A stretch of 64,000 bases of DNA from Stenotrophomonas maltophilia (GCF_002205165.1 NZ_NIVS01000029.1:1-64000); one strand, 5' to 3'. Counted from the first letter of the stretch, positions 15,591 to 25,815 are shown. Notes: generated by a model not told the origin, from the sequence alone. Program-made: numbers and translations.

Positions 15591-16172
15591 ATGAAGCTTC
15601 TTCACATCGATGCCAGCGTGCTTGGCGACAACTCGGTTTCCCGCCAGCTCTCCGCCGCCGTGGTCCAGCAGTGGCGCGACCAGGTGCCGGGCCTGGAAGT
15701 GAGCTACCGCGACCTCGACGCCCAGCCGGTCCCGCACCTGCGCAGCTCGTCGCTGGCCCAGTCCGACCCGGCCGAAGTGGCCGACGCCGAGCAGGTGCTG
15801 GCGCAGTTCCTGGCCGCCGACGTGGTGGTCATCGGCTCCCCAATGTACAACTTCAGCGTCGCCTCCACCCTCAAGGCGTGGATCGACCGCCTGGCGGTGG
15901 CCGGCCGCACCTTCAAGTACACCGAGAATGGCCCGGTGGGCCTGGCCGGCGGCAAGCGCGTGATCGTGGCCAGCAGCCGCGGCGGCCTGCACACCGGCGC
16001 ACCGACCGACTTCCAGGACCCCTACCTGCGCCAGGTCTTCGCCTTCTTCGGCATCGACAACGTCGAGTTCGTGCGCGCCGAGGGCATCGCCTATTCGCCG
16101 CAGCACCGGACCGATGCGATTGCGCAGGCGCTGGCCGCGCTGCCGCAGCCGGCTGAACTCGCCGCGGCCTGA
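15591..16172 (+). CDS. azoR: FMN-dependent NADH-azoreductase
   Basis: 193 residues with the flavodoxin-like fold of AzoR: MKLLHIDASVLGDNSVSRQL at the N-terminus (phosphate-binding loop for FMN), VVIGSPMYNFSVASTLKAWI (the MYNF flavin-contact motif), and ASSRGGLHTG (second flavin loop). It should reduce quinones and azo compounds with NAD(P)H in the cytoplasm as a homodimer. AGGTGA lies 5 bases before the ATG. The divergent LysR gene and the inverted repeat between them suggest induction by a quinone- or azo-type compound through that regulator. The neighbouring terminator ends the transcript. Length matches the family. Confidence 0.92.
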   Translation: MKLLHIDASVLGDNSVSRQLSAAVVQQWRDQVPGLEVSYRDLDAQPVPHLRSSSLAQSDPAEVADAEQVLAQFLAADVVVIGSPMYNFSVASTLKAWIDRLAVAGRTFKYTENGPVGLAGGKRVIVASSRGGLHTGAPTDFQDPYLRQVFAFFGIDNVEFVRAEGIAYSPQHRTDAIAQALAALPQPAELAAA

Positions 16173-16260
16173 GCCGGGCGACCCACACCGTTCCCTCCCC
16201 CTCGTCGTGACGGTGTGGTGGTGGGACGCCGGTTTTCTCTCCCCTGCCGGCGCTCCCCCT

Positions 16261-16287
16261 GATGGCCCCTTCCGGGGCCATCTTTTT
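16261..16287 (+). terminator. Rho-independent terminator after azoR
   Basis: GATGGCCCC (16261-16269) pairs with GGGGCCATC (16274-16282) around TTCC, followed by TTTTT. A second, longer-loop inverted repeat (CCACACCGT at 16183-16191 with ACGGTGTGG at 16210-16218) precedes it just after the azoR stop. Confidence 0.88.
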
Positions 16288-16352
16288 GCCTGGCTGCCGG
16301 CTGCCGGCGTCCTGCCGCCGCGGCGCGCCTGGCCGCCTGCAACCTACCTCAG

Positions 16353-16997
16353 CTACCTCAGGTCACAATGGCGCATTGCCGGGGTCTCCCGTGCCATGCC
16401 ATCGCCGGTGCAGGCCGCGGTGATGGCCTCGCCTTTACGCAGGCCGGCGGCATCCGTCGTTGTCAGCCCCATCAGCAGCACCCGCGCATCAGGGCCGGCG
16501 GACAGGTGGACGACGGGCTGATCCAGAGAATCGCCCTGGATGGCCTCCACATCGCCGGAGATCACCAGGGGCTTGCCCTTGTAGAGCACGTCGGCGGCGA
16601 TCTCATTGGCCTGGTAGTCCAGATACAGCTGCCGCGCGGCCAGCTCGATGGTGTCGGCCAGCACGCTGATCGCCTCGCTCTCGGTCTCGGCGGCATGCGC
16701 GTCTTCCCGTGGGGCGCTGACCGCGCTCAGCGTTCCGGCAAAGATGGCGATGCCAACGAAGTACACCATCGGCGAGACCATCAGCGAGAGCAGCAACGGT
16801 GCGAGACCCTTGGTCACCCCACCGCTGGACATCGCCACGATGGCCAGGATGAAGGCCACCAGATTCAGCGGCCAGCCGATGAAGAACCCCAGCCCCGGAA
16901 AGGGAATCAGGAAGCACAGCCAGGCGATCACCAGAAGCACCCACGCAGCAGCCCCTGCCGGGTGGAAAGGCGGCGTTGTTGTGCCCACTGCGTTCAC
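16353..16997 (-). CDS. Membrane protein with tRNA_anti-like OB-fold domain
   Basis: 214 residues from a GTG at 16997 (AGGA 8 bases before it). Two or three membrane helices occupy about residues 14-100 (WVLLVIAWLCFLIPFPGLGF, LNLVAFILAIVAMSS, LLLSLMVSPMVYFVGIAIF). The C-terminal half, ARQLYLDYQANEIAADVLYK then GKPLVISGDVEAIQGD, followed by a beta strand series ending KGEAITAACTGDG, matches the OB-fold domain of the tRNA_anti-like family (PF12869 type) found in small bacterial envelope proteins. The ligand and function are unknown. It is convergent with azoR. Confidence 0.75.
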   Translation of the reverse strand: MNAVGTTTPPFHPAGAAAWVLLVIAWLCFLIPFPGLGFFIGWPLNLVAFILAIVAMSSGGVTKGLAPLLLSLMVSPMVYFVGIAIFAGTLSAVSAPREDAHAAETESEAISVLADTIELAARQLYLDYQANEIAADVLYKGKPLVISGDVEAIQGDSLDQPVVHLSAGPDARVLLMGLTTTDAAGLRKGEAITAACTGDGMARETPAMRHCDLR

Positions 16998-17316
16998 GGG
17001 GAGGGTCCTGCGGGAGGTGAATGACGTTATCCATCGTCGTTGCCGCCCGGCTGCGCGAGTGGACGCAGGTCACATCCCCACAGACTCCACCGGAAACTCC
17101 AGAACCGGGCCCTTTGCCCTGCGCGCCTTGTGGGCAGAGGGTTCTACGCTGGCAGGGAATTTGATCCGGTGAGCAATGGAGGTCTGCACCGACAGCGCAA
17201 CGGAGTTCCGCCTTACCCGATCAGGCTCTGTACCGGAAGCACCCGACGTGACGCATTCGACCCAAGGCGGTCGCGCAGATCGCTATGCTGATCCGTCCTT
17301 CTCTGGATCAACCCGC
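16998..17316. other. 319-base intergenic stretch
   Basis: It lies between the divergent OB-fold and SH3 genes and should contain both promoters. Short frames are open here but none has a ribosome site or family match. No operator-like repeat was recognised. Confidence 0.4.
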
Positions 17317-17676
17317 ATGGACTACCGCGTCACCGCCGCCCACCGCAGCGAATTCCCGCATCCGATCACCCTGCAACCCGGCGACCCGCTGCAGGTCGGC
17401 GAGCGCTATCAGGGGCCCGAAGGCTGGGACAACTGGTATCTGTGCCAGACGCCGGGCCAGGCTGCTGGGTGGGTACCGGCGCAGGTGATCGGCCGCAACG
17501 CGCAGGGCGATGCCGTGGCGGCGGAGGCCTACTGCGCGCGCGAACTGGATGTGGATGCGGGTCAGCACGTGCGGGGGGAGCGCGAGCTCAACAGCTGGGT
17601 GTGGTGCGAGGTGGTCGGCGGCACGTCCTCTGGCTGGGTGCCGCTGGGCGTGCTGACGCCGATGACGCCCCGGTAG
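17317..17676 (+). CDS. SH3-domain protein
   Basis: 119 residues from ATG 17317. It consists of two SH3-like units in tandem: ITLQPGDPLQVGERYQG, WDNWYLCQTPGQAAGWVPAQ and then LDVDAGQHVRGERELNSWVW, CEVVGGTSSGWVPLG. The paired GWVP motifs at the end of each unit are characteristic of these variant SH3 domains. There is no signal peptide, so it is probably cytoplasmic. The partner is unknown. An open frame extends upstream to 17176, but the N-terminal SH3 unit begins right after this ATG. It ends before a shared bidirectional terminator with serS. Confidence 0.8.
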   Translation: MDYRVTAAHRSEFPHPITLQPGDPLQVGERYQGPEGWDNWYLCQTPGQAAGWVPAQVIGRNAQGDAVAAEAYCARELDVDAGQHVRGERELNSWVWCEVVGGTSSGWVPLGVLTPMTPR

Positions 17677-17680
17677 AGCA

Positions 17681-17706
17681 AAAAACCCGCCTTCCGGCGG
17701 GTTTTT
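17681..17706. terminator. Bidirectional terminator between the SH3 gene and serS
   Basis: AAAAACCCGCC (17681-17691) pairs with GGCGGGTTTTT (17696-17706) around TTCC. A and T runs flank both sides, so it can end both the rightward SH3 transcript and the leftward serS transcript. Confidence 0.92.
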
Positions 17707-17725
17707 CGTTCGTCACGGCGCAGGA

Positions 17726-19039
<1,314 letters not shown>

Positions 19040-19118
19040 TTATCGCCTGTTATGCGTTTTTCTGCCGCCGGTTCATCCCGGGCGTGGCAGAATCGCGGTG
19101 ATCCATACGGTATGCCCC

Positions 19119-19754
19119 ATGTCTGCTTCCCGCTCGACTTCTGGCAAGAACATCACCTTCCAGCTGCCCCGCCGCAGCCTCAAGATCGCCGCGATCGCCT
19201 TCGGTGCGGGCGTGCTGCTGTTCCTGGTGGTGTGGCTGAGCAGCCGCAAGGACGGCTTCTACAAGGCCGACCCGGCCGCGCAGACCCCTGCCCAGGTGGC
19301 CGAGGTCGAGCCGCTGCCCGAGCCGCTGGCCGCTGCCGCCGGTTCCAGCGACATGCCCGACGCCAAGGCGCCGCCGGCCAATGAAGAAAAGCCGCAGCTG
19401 GTGGAGACCGCCCCACCGCCGCCGGCGGCTGCACCGGCTGCGCCCGCCGCACCGGCCGCGCCTGCGGCGATGGCGCCGAGCGACCGCCCGCAGCCGATCG
19501 CCGACCAGTCGCCGCCGCCGAGCTATCCGCCGGCCGCCTTGCGCCGCGGTGACAGCGGCACCGTGGTGGTCCGCGTGGATGTGGATGCCACCGGTTATCC
19601 CTCGGGCGTGACATTGATCCAGCGCAGCGGTTCACGCGACCTTGATCGCGCCGCCTCTGATGCGGTGCGCCGCTGGCGCTTCCAGCCGGCGCAGAGCAAC
19701 GGCGTACCCGTGCCTGGCAGCCTGGAAGTGCCCTTCGATTTCACTCCGCAGTGA
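19119..19754 (+). CDS. TonB-like energy transducer protein
   Basis: 211 residues. A basic start is followed by one membrane helix (about 20-42: SLKIAAIAFGAGVLLFLVVW), a long periplasmic Pro/Ala/Glu-rich spacer (about 55-140) and a C-terminal TonB domain (about 140-211) with PSYPPAALRRGDSGTVVVRV, DATGYPSGVTLIQRSGSRDL and RRWRFQPA. Such proteins couple the proton motive force of ExbB/ExbD to outer-membrane receptors, but the lack of exbBD here and the short length leave the partner unknown. A second TonB-like gene follows 148 bases later. The start ATG 19119 lies just after an out-of-frame ATG. Confidence 0.85.
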   Translation: MSASRSTSGKNITFQLPRRSLKIAAIAFGAGVLLFLVVWLSSRKDGFYKADPAAQTPAQVAEVEPLPEPLAAAAGSSDMPDAKAPPANEEKPQLVETAPPPPAAAPAAPAAPAAPAAMAPSDRPQPIADQSPPPSYPPAALRRGDSGTVVVRVDVDATGYPSGVTLIQRSGSRDLDRAASDAVRRWRFQPAQSNGVPVPGSLEVPFDFTPQ

Positions 19755-19902
19755 TTCATCGCCGCATCACACGGTGGTTCTGCAACGGCTCAGCAAACTG
19801 AACCCTGATGGGAATGCAGTCGTCGCGTTGACGGTGCGCTGACACATCCGCAACTGCGTACGGGCAAGACTGCAGGTGTCACATCGACACCAGGAGTCAG
19901 CC

Positions 19903-20481
19903 ATGAGTGTTACCCATGCCCCGGACATGCCCCGCTCGCCGCAGCATCAGCGCGACGTGATCGATGAGCCCCACAATCGCCGCACGTCGCCTTGGTTATG
20001 GGTGGCGTTGATCGTGGCGATGTTCGCCGCCGCGCTGGTGTGGCTGCGTTACGCCACCCCGGGCGATACCAATGATGCGCCGGTGGGCCAGCGCATGCTG
20101 CCGGCCACTGAGACCACCCCCGTGGCGACAGCGCCTGCCCCGGCAGCGCGAGAGGCAGCACCGGCCGCCGAGCAGCGCAAGGCGACCCCGGCCGTGCGCA
20201 ATCGTGAGGCCCGCCCGCTGGCGAGCAACGCCAAGCCCGCTTATCCGCGCACTGCCCTGCGCAGCGGCGTACAGGGCAGCGTGGTGGCCAGCCTCAACGT
20301 GGATACCCGCGGGCAGGTGACCGAGGCGAACATTGTGCAGCGCAGTGGCACCCGTGACCGCGACCTGGACCGTGCGGTGCTGACCACCGTGCGCGACTGG
20401 AAGTTCGAGCCGGCGATGCATAACGGCCGCGCCGTAGCCAGCGTGGTGCGCGTCCCGGTGGATTTCCGCACCGAGCGCTAA
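19903..20481 (+). CDS. Second TonB-like energy transducer protein
   Basis: 192 residues from ATG 19903, with AGGAG 7 bases before it. It has one membrane helix (about 30-48: WLWVALIVAMFAAALVWLRY), an Ala/Pro-rich spacer and a TonB C-terminal domain (about 115-192) with KPAYPRTALRSGVQGSVVAS, TRGQVTEANIVQRSGTRDRD and VRDWKFEPAMHNGR. It is a paralogue of the preceding protein (shared pattern QRSG-T/S-RDLDR). No ExbB/ExbD genes are near. A strong terminator follows, so the pair may be one transcriptional unit or two. Confidence 0.85.
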   Translation: MSVTHAPDMPRSPQHQRDVIDEPHNRRTSPWLWVALIVAMFAAALVWLRYATPGDTNDAPVGQRMLPATETTPVATAPAPAAREAAPAAEQRKATPAVRNREARPLASNAKPAYPRTALRSGVQGSVVASLNVDTRGQVTEANIVQRSGTRDRDLDRAVLTTVRDWKFEPAMHNGRAVASVVRVPVDFRTER

Positions 20482-20504
20482 ACGCAGGCGCTGAGGCGGA
20501 AACG

Positions 20505-20533
20505 AAAAGGGAGGCCGATGGCCTCCCTTTTTT
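20505..20533 (+). terminator. Rho-independent terminator
   Basis: AAAAGGGAGGCC (20505-20516) pairs with GGCCTCCCTTTT (20520-20531) around GAT, with two more T residues. It ends the second TonB-like gene. Confidence 0.92.
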
Positions 20534-20566
20534 CGTCCCGCGTGTCCAAGCACCGACGCAAGTCGT

Positions 20567-20629
20567 GCCGGGCGTTGCCCGGCAACCACGCCTGTCTCGA
20601 CGCAGCCGCCCGACAGAACCGGGCGCTAC
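20567..20629 (-). repeat. SMAG-type REP hairpin pair after aroA
   Basis: Read leftward, the aroA stop is followed by G and GTAG, then CGCCCG (loop GTTCTGT) CGGGCG at about 20625-20608, the layout of the GTAG-headed REP hairpins called SMAG in Stenotrophomonas. A second hairpin without the tetranucleotide, GCCGGGC-GTT-GCCCGGC, lies at 20567-20583. The pair may work as an aroA 3' end stabiliser or terminator. Confidence 0.65.
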
Positions 20630-20630
20630 C

Positions 20631-21944
20631 TCAAGCGGCGCTCAGACCGAAGCCTGCGCCGGTCGCCAGACCCTCGAAATCCGGGAACGAGGTCGCCACG
20701 TTGGCGATGTCATTGACTCGCACCTCGCCCGTGCTGAGCTGGCCGGCAATGGCGAAGGCCATCGCGATGCGGTGGTCGCCATGGCTCTCGATGGTGCCGC
20801 TGCCCAGCGCCGCGCCACCATGGATCGTCGCACCGTCTTCGGTTTCGTCGACCTGCACGCCCAGGGTGCGCAGGCCGGTCGCCATCGCGGCCAGACGGTC
20901 CGATTCCTTGACCCGCAGTTCGGCCGCGCCGCGCACCACGGTGTTGCCCTGTGCCGCGGCGGCGGCGACGAACAAGGCCGGGAACTCATCGATCATGTCC
21001 GGCACCAGTGCTTCGGGAATCTCGGCGCCGTGCAGGGGCGCATAACGCACCACCAGATCGGCCACCGCTTCCCCACCCTGCTCGGCATGGTTCTCTTCGG
21101 TGATGTCCGCGCCCATCAGGCGCAACGCGGCCAGCAGACCGGTGCGGCGTGGATTGAGGCCGACCGCGCGCAGGCGCAGTTCGGAGCCGGGAATGATGCT
21201 CGCGGCCACGAGGAAGAACGCGGCCGAGGAGAAATCGGCCGGCACCACGATATCGGTCGGGCGCAGGCGCTGGCCGCCACGCAGGCGGGCCTGGCCGGGC
21301 GAAAACGCGATATCCACGCCGAACGCGCGCAGCATGCGCTCGCTGTAATCGCGGGTCGGGTGCGGTTCGGTGACGGAGGTTTCGCCAGTGGCGTACAGAC
21401 CGGCCAGCAGCACGGCCGACTTGACCTGCGCGCTGGCGACCGGCGAAGCGAACGCGATACCGTGCAGCGTCTGCCCACCGTGCACACGCAGCGGCGGCGT
21501 GCCGTCCGCCTCGGTCTCGATCTTCGCGCCCATCTGGGCCAGCGGACCGGTCACGCGGCGCATCGGGCGGCGCGACAGCGATTCATCGCCAACCATTACC
21601 GAATCAAACGGCTGCGCGGCCAGCAGCCCGGCCAACAGGCGCATGCCGGTGCCGGCGTTGCCGCAGTCCAACGGGGCGCTCGGCGCCTTCAGGCCATCCA
21701 CGCCCACGCCGTGCACGATGCGCTGCGAAGGCGACGGGGTTTCGATGCGTACGCCCATCTGCGAGAAGATCGCGGCCGTGGCGCGGGTGTCTTCGCCTTC
21801 CAGGAAGCCATCGATGCGCGAAACGCCATCGGCCAGCGCGGCGAACATCACCGAGCGATGCGAAACCGACTTGTCGCCGGGAATGGTCAGGCTGCCCTGC
21901 AGGGGCTGGCCCTTGCGGGCGATCCAGTACGGAGATGCGGTCAT
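20631..21944 (-). CDS. aroA: 3-phosphoshikimate 1-carboxyvinyltransferase (EPSP synthase)
   Basis: 437 residues, typical of the family. It joins shikimate-3-phosphate and phosphoenolpyruvate in the step before chorismate synthase. Visible family motifs are GSLTIPGDKSVSHRSVMFAA near the start, LDCGNAGTGMRLLAGLLAAQ (phosphoenolpyruvate contact), SLSRRPMRRV, and DIVVPADFSSAAFFL. ATG 21944 follows AGGA at 7 bases. It is the last of the leftward serC-pheA-aroA set, with 117 bases between pheA and aroA. Expression is probably shared with pheA and serC. The catalytic Asp and Lys region DMIDEFPALFVAA and RVKESDR is intact. Confidence 0.97.
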   Translation of the reverse strand: MTASPYWIARKGQPLQGSLTIPGDKSVSHRSVMFAALADGVSRIDGFLEGEDTRATAAIFSQMGVRIETPSPSQRIVHGVGVDGLKAPSAPLDCGNAGTGMRLLAGLLAAQPFDSVMVGDESLSRRPMRRVTGPLAQMGAKIETEADGTPPLRVHGGQTLHGIAFASPVASAQVKSAVLLAGLYATGETSVTEPHPTRDYSERMLRAFGVDIAFSPGQARLRGGQRLRPTDIVVPADFSSAAFFLVAASIIPGSELRLRAVGLNPRRTGLLAALRLMGADITEENHAEQGGEAVADLVVRYAPLHGAEIPEALVPDMIDEFPALFVAAAAAQGNTVVRGAAELRVKESDRLAAMATGLRTLGVQVDETEDGATIHGGAALGSGTIESHGDHRIAMAFAIAGQLSTGEVRVNDIANVATSFPDFEGLATGAGFGLSAA

Positions 21945-22061
21945 CGGAAATCCTATGGGGCGGGCCGCCGCGGCGGCGATGCAACGGTATGCGGGAAGGG
22001 CCGCCGCGCCCCACTGGGGCGGCGGGCCGGGCGCAGCGCGCAAGGCGCTGCGCCGTTCGGA

Positions 22062-23258
22062 TCAGGGCACGGCGACCGGATAGGAGCCGAGGATCTTGAT
22101 CTGCGCCGAGTGGGCTTTGAGTTCGGCCAGGGCCGCCTGCATCGCCTCATCGTCGACATGGCCGGCCAGGTCGATGAAGAAGCCGTACTCCCACTTGGCG
22201 TTGTGCGAGGGGCGCGACTCGATCCGGTTCATGCTGATGCCATGCCGTGCGAACGGGCTGAGCACATCGAACAAGGCACCGGGCTTGTCGTGGATGAACA
22301 CCAGTACCGAGGTGCGGTCGTGGCCGGAGGTCGGGAAGATGTTGCGGCCGATGACCAGAAAGCGCGTGGTGTTGTCCGCATCGTTCTGGATCGGCTTGGT
22401 GACCACCTTCTTCAGGCCGTACACATGCCCCGCGCTCTCGCCACCGATCGCGGCGGCGTCTTCGGCATTGCGGGCGCGGCGCGCGCCTTCGGCATTGCTG
22501 GAGACCGGGATCTTCTCGGCCTTGGGCAGGTTGGCGCGCAGCCACGAGGAGGTCTGCATGAACGACTGCGGGTGGCCGTAGACACGTTCGACATCTTCCA
22601 GCCGGCCACTGCGCGACATCAGGTACTGCTGCACGCGCAGTTCCACTTCGCCGCAGATCTTCAGGTTGGAGGTCAGGAACATGTCCAGGGTGATCTGGAT
22701 GGTGCCCTGCCCCGAGTTTTCCACCGGCACCACGCCGAAATCGGCGTTGCCCGCTTCCACTTCCTGGAACACTTCTTCGATGCTGGCCAGCGGCAGGCCC
22801 AGCGCGGAGCGGCCGAAATGCTTGAGCACGGCCTGCTGGCTGAAGGTGCCTTCCGGGCCGAGGTAGCCGATCTTCAGCGGCTCCTGCTGGGCCAGACAGG
22901 CGGACATGATTTCGCGGTAGACATGGACCAGCACTTCATCGCTGAGCGGGCCTTCGTTGCGGTCCACCACCATGCGCAGCACCTGGGCTTCGCGCTCGGG
23001 GCGGTAGTAATCCACGGCGGCGGCGAGCTTGCCCTTGGCCTTGCCGACCTGGTGGGCGAAGTTGGCGCGCTCGGCGATCAGCGCCTGGATGCTGCGGTCG
23101 ATATGGTCGATCTTGGCGCGCACATCCGACAGCACGGGCGCGGCAACGGCGGGCGCAGCATCGCGCTTGGCGGCCTTGGCCTTCTTCGCGGGGGCCGCCG
23201 CCTTGGGCGGGGTCGGTGCCGGCTTGGCGGCCTTGGGCTTGGCGGGTTTGGTGGCCAT
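22062..23258 (-). CDS. pheA: Bifunctional chorismate mutase / prephenate dehydratase
   Basis: 398 residues. A Lys/Ala/Pro-rich extension (1-42) precedes the chorismate mutase domain (about 43-125: VRAKIDHIDRSIQALIAERA, HQVGKAKGK), the prephenate dehydratase domain (about 128-310: KIGYLGPEGTFSQQAVLKHF, VPVENSGQGTIQITLDMF, NTTRFLVIG with the TRF motif) and the ACT regulatory domain (about 315-398: TSVLVFIHDKPGALFDVLSP, MNRIESRPSH). It converts chorismate to phenylpyruvate in phenylalanine synthesis and should be feedback-inhibited through the GALF and ESRP contacts. It follows serC by 51 bases. The basic tail is unusual for the family in general but common in xanthomonads by my recollection. 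Confidence 0.97.
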   Translation of the reverse strand: MATKPAKPKAAKPAPTPPKAAAPAKKAKAAKRDAAPAVAAPVLSDVRAKIDHIDRSIQALIAERANFAHQVGKAKGKLAAAVDYYRPEREAQVLRMVVDRNEGPLSDEVLVHVYREIMSACLAQQEPLKIGYLGPEGTFSQQAVLKHFGRSALGLPLASIEEVFQEVEAGNADFGVVPVENSGQGTIQITLDMFLTSNLKICGEVELRVQQYLMSRSGRLEDVERVYGHPQSFMQTSSWLRANLPKAEKIPVSSNAEGARRARNAEDAAAIGGESAGHVYGLKKVVTKPIQNDADNTTRFLVIGRNIFPTSGHDRTSVLVFIHDKPGALFDVLSPFARHGISMNRIESRPSHNAKWEYGFFIDLAGHVDDEAMQAALAELKAHSAQIKILGSYPVAVP

Positions 23259-23309
23259 CTGGGTTCCAATTGCAGTGGGGCGGCGAGCGCCCCGGGAAAA
23301 ACGAATGCG

Positions 23310-24395
23310 TCAGCCGTTGCGCTGCTGGAAATCGCGCATGAAGGCGGCCAGCGCCTGCGCGCCTTGCACCGGCATGGCGTTGTACAGCGAAGCACGGATG
23401 CCGCCGACCGCCTTGTGACCCTTCAGCGCCAGCAGGCCGGCCGCCTTGGACTCACTGACGAAACGCGCATTGAGCGTGTCATCCGGCAGGAAGAACGGGA
23501 TGTTCATGCGCGAACGCGCGGCCGGGACGACCTCGTTGCGGTAGAAACCGCCCGACTGGTCGATCGCCTCGTACACCAGGCCCGACTTGACCGCATTTCG
23601 GCGCGCGAATTCTTCCACGCCGCCTTGGGCCAGCATCCACTGGAACACCAGGCCGGCCAGGTACCAGTTCCAGGTCGGTGGGGTGTTGAGCATGGAATCG
23701 CGGGCGACATGCGAGCGGTAATCGAAAATGTCCGCGCGCGGCTGGCCGCTGCGCTCGAGCAGATCGCGGCGCACGATCACCACCGATACGCCGACCGGGC
23801 CGAGGTTCTTCTGCGCGCCGGCGTAGATCAGGCCGTACCGGCTGACCTCCAGCGGCTCGCTGGCGATCGACGAGCTGAAATCGGCGAACAGCGGTACGTC
23901 GCCCACGTCCGGGGTGTCACGGAACTCGACCCCGTGGATGGTTTCGTTGGCGGTGATGTGCACGTACGCGGCATCCTCGGAGAGCTGCCAGCTGGCGCGC
24001 GCCGGGATGTCGTGGAAGCCATTGGCCTCGCTGCTGGCAGCGACGTTGACCGAGACGTACGGGCTGACCTGCTTGATCGCGGTCTTGCCCCAATGCCCGG
24101 TGAGCACGTAATCCACGGCTTGGCCGGGCTGGGCGAAGTTGAGCGCAAGCAGGGCCTGCTGGGTGGTCGCGCCACCGGCCAGGAACAGCACTGCGTAGTC
24201 GTCCGGGATGCCGATCAGGCGGCGCAGATCGGCCTCGGCCTGGGCGGCGACGGCCATGAACTCCGGGCCGCGGTGGCTCATTTCGACAATGGAGGCGCCC
24301 GCGCCGTTCCACTCCAACATCTCTTCCTGCGCCTGGCGCAGGACCGATTCCGGCAGGGTTGCAGGGCCGGCACTGAAATTGAACGCGCGCGTCAT
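23310..24395 (-). CDS. serC: Phosphoserine aminotransferase
   Basis: 361 residues from ATG 24395. It turns 3-phosphohydroxypyruvate into phosphoserine and also acts in pyridoxal phosphate synthesis. Typical stretches are [40 protein letters not shown] and the pyridoxal phosphate lysine in [17 protein letters not shown]. The C-terminal part has [12 protein letters not shown]. It heads the leftward serC-pheA-aroA group, so serine and aromatic amino acid synthesis share this region, as in other gammaproteobacteria. The frame is open 14 codons further up, but [11 protein letters not shown] is the normal start. Confidence 0.97.
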   Translation of the reverse strand: MTRAFNFSAGPATLPESVLRQAQEEMLEWNGAGASIVEMSHRGPEFMAVAAQAEADLRRLIGIPDDYAVLFLAGGATTQQALLALNFAQPGQAVDYVLTGHWGKTAIKQVSPYVSVNVAASSEANGFHDIPARASWQLSEDAAYVHITANETIHGVEFRDTPDVGDVPLFADFSSSIASEPLEVSRYGLIYAGAQKNLGPVGVSVVIVRRDLLERSGQPRADIFDYRSHVARDSMLNTPPTWNWYLAGLVFQWMLAQGGVEEFARRNAVKSGLVYEAIDQSGGFYRNEVVPAARSRMNIPFFLPDDTLNARFVSESKAAGLLALKGHKAVGGIRASLYNAMPVQGAQALAAFMRDFQQRNG

Positions 24396-24518
24396 GTCAC
24401 ACCTATGGGGCAAGACCCCTAGTATGCCGCAGCGCACCAGCCTTTAGGCCTTGCAGGACAAGGCGAATTTGGTTGCAAACGAATCTATCGCAGCCTCGAC
24501 AGCGCACCCACCGGCCGT

Positions 24519-25319
24519 TTACCGCGCGCCAAACCAGAGCAGCCCGCTGATCGCCGCCGCCAGCAACAGCGCACTGACCAGCAGCCACGGCCAGCGGCTC
24601 ACCCGCTTGGGCGCGGCGACCGGTTCCGGGCGTTGCCGCGCTTCGAAGCCGTCGTCTTCTTCCTCGACGACGACGCGCTTGCGGCCGTCATGCGGCACTT
24701 CGAGCACGAAGCGGTGCTGCGCGTCGAAGACCAGCTGATCGCCGGGCTGCAGCCAGCAGTGGCGAACGGTGACGCCATTGACCCGCGTGGACTCGCCGGC
24801 GCCCAGGTCGCGCAGCAGCAGGCGCTCACCGTGCTGCTCCAGGCGGGCGTGCTGCTCGGCAAAGGCCGGGTCGTCGATGACGATGTCCGCCTCCGGCCCA
24901 CGCCCGATCACGCGCGGCCGATCCAGAGTAAAGCTGCGCCCGTGGTGCTGGCCGCCGACGCCGCGCAACAGGCGCTGGTCATCGCCCCCGTCATCGCTGC
25001 GCGGTGGTGCGTGCGCGACCGCTTCGCACTCGCCCTGCACCACCATCTCCACGCCATCGGCGTAAACGGCGTCGCCGGCCCGCAGCAGCGCCATCCGGCG
25101 CACCGGGCGGCCGTTGACGTGGATGCCGCGGATGCCGCTGGCGACCTGCAGCCACAGGCCGCGGTCATCCAGGCAGAACTGGGCCAGCAACAAGGTGCCG
25201 GGAGTGTCATCGCCAAGCCGGACGGTGCCCGATGCATGACGCACGATGCGCTGCACCCCGGGCCGCAGGGGCTGGTCGGGATGTTGGCGTTGAGTAAAGT
25301 GAACTAGCAGGTTCTGCAC
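24519..25319 (-). CDS. FHA-domain membrane-anchored protein
   Basis: 266 residues from a GTG at 25319 (MQNLLVHFTQRQHPDQPLRP). The N-terminal region (about 20-95) looks like a degenerate FHA unit (GTVRLGDDTPGTLLL, GIRGIHVNGRPVRRMALLRA). A standard FHA domain follows (about 125-215: FTLDRPRVIGRGPEADIVI, EQHARLEQHGERLLLRDLGA, STRVNGVTV). The FHA phosphothreonine pocket is marked by the IGRG and NGV motifs. A basic and acidic linker leads to a C-terminal membrane helix (WPWLLVSALLLAAAISGLLW), so the FHA domains face the cytoplasm from a tail anchor. FHA proteins bind phosphothreonine; no Ser/Thr kinase is nearby. Confidence 0.85.
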   Translation of the reverse strand: MQNLLVHFTQRQHPDQPLRPGVQRIVRHASGTVRLGDDTPGTLLLAQFCLDDRGLWLQVASGIRGIHVNGRPVRRMALLRAGDAVYADGVEMVVQGECEAVAHAPPRSDDGGDDQRLLRGVGGQHHGRSFTLDRPRVIGRGPEADIVIDDPAFAEQHARLEQHGERLLLRDLGAGESTRVNGVTVRHCWLQPGDQLVFDAQHRFVLEVPHDGRKRVVVEEEDDGFEARQRPEPVAAPKRVSRWPWLLVSALLLAAAISGLLWFGAR

Positions 25320-25440
25320 GCGGCGCAGCCTAGCAGGTTGAATGTCAGGGAAGAAGAAGTGTGACGCAGACCTTGGAGTTGTGCCTGAGGATGCGCACAA
25401 TGCACGCCCGAATCCGCGCCGTTGTCCGCCAGGAGGCTGT

Positions 25441-25716
25441 ATGTCCACCATCGATATCCGTCACGCCCACACCCTGCCCGCCGAAAATGCGCGCAAAGCC
25501 ATCGAAGATGTCGCCGCCAAACTGTCAGAGCGCTTCGGCCTGCAGTCCAACTGGGTGGGCGACGTGCTGAACTTCAGCGGCTCCGGCGTGGATGGCGCGA
25601 TCGCGCTGCAGCCCGGCCAAGTGCAGGTCACCGCCAAGCTCGGCTTCCTGCTCTCGGCCATGAAGGGCATGGTGGAAAGCGAGATCCAGCGCGTGCTGCA
25701 GGAAAAGCTCGGCTGA
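25441..25716 (+). CDS. Polyhydroxyalkanoic acid system protein
   Basis: 91 residues beginning MSTIDIRHAHTLPAENARKA, with GAIALQPGQVQVTAKLGFLL in the second half. This matches the family annotated as putative polyhydroxyalkanoic acid system protein (PHA_gran_rgn), small proteins linked to granules. AGGAGG lies 6 bases before ATG 25441. The next gene encodes a phasin-like protein about 100 bases away, which supports a granule role. No polyhydroxyalkanoate synthase gene is in the window, so the link to actual polymer storage is inferred. Confidence 0.85.
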   Translation: MSTIDIRHAHTLPAENARKAIEDVAAKLSERFGLQSNWVGDVLNFSGSGVDGAIALQPGQVQVTAKLGFLLSAMKGMVESEIQRVLQEKLG

Positions 25717-25815
25717 ACCGACGCCCGGCCCGGCGCTGCACAGGCGCCGGCCATCACATCGCTTGAAGCCGGCGATGCATACGATCCAAGGGTGTCCACC
25801 CACAGGGATCGCCCC

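Noticed and set aside
16998-17316. Short open frames between the OB-fold and SH3 genes
   Set aside because: No ribosome site or family pattern; the N-terminal SH3 unit fits the start at 17317.
20565-24422. A very long plus-strand open frame (over 1200 codons) opposite aroA, pheA and serC
   Set aside because: High GC keeps antisense frames open; its sequence has no domain pattern and the sense genes are certain.
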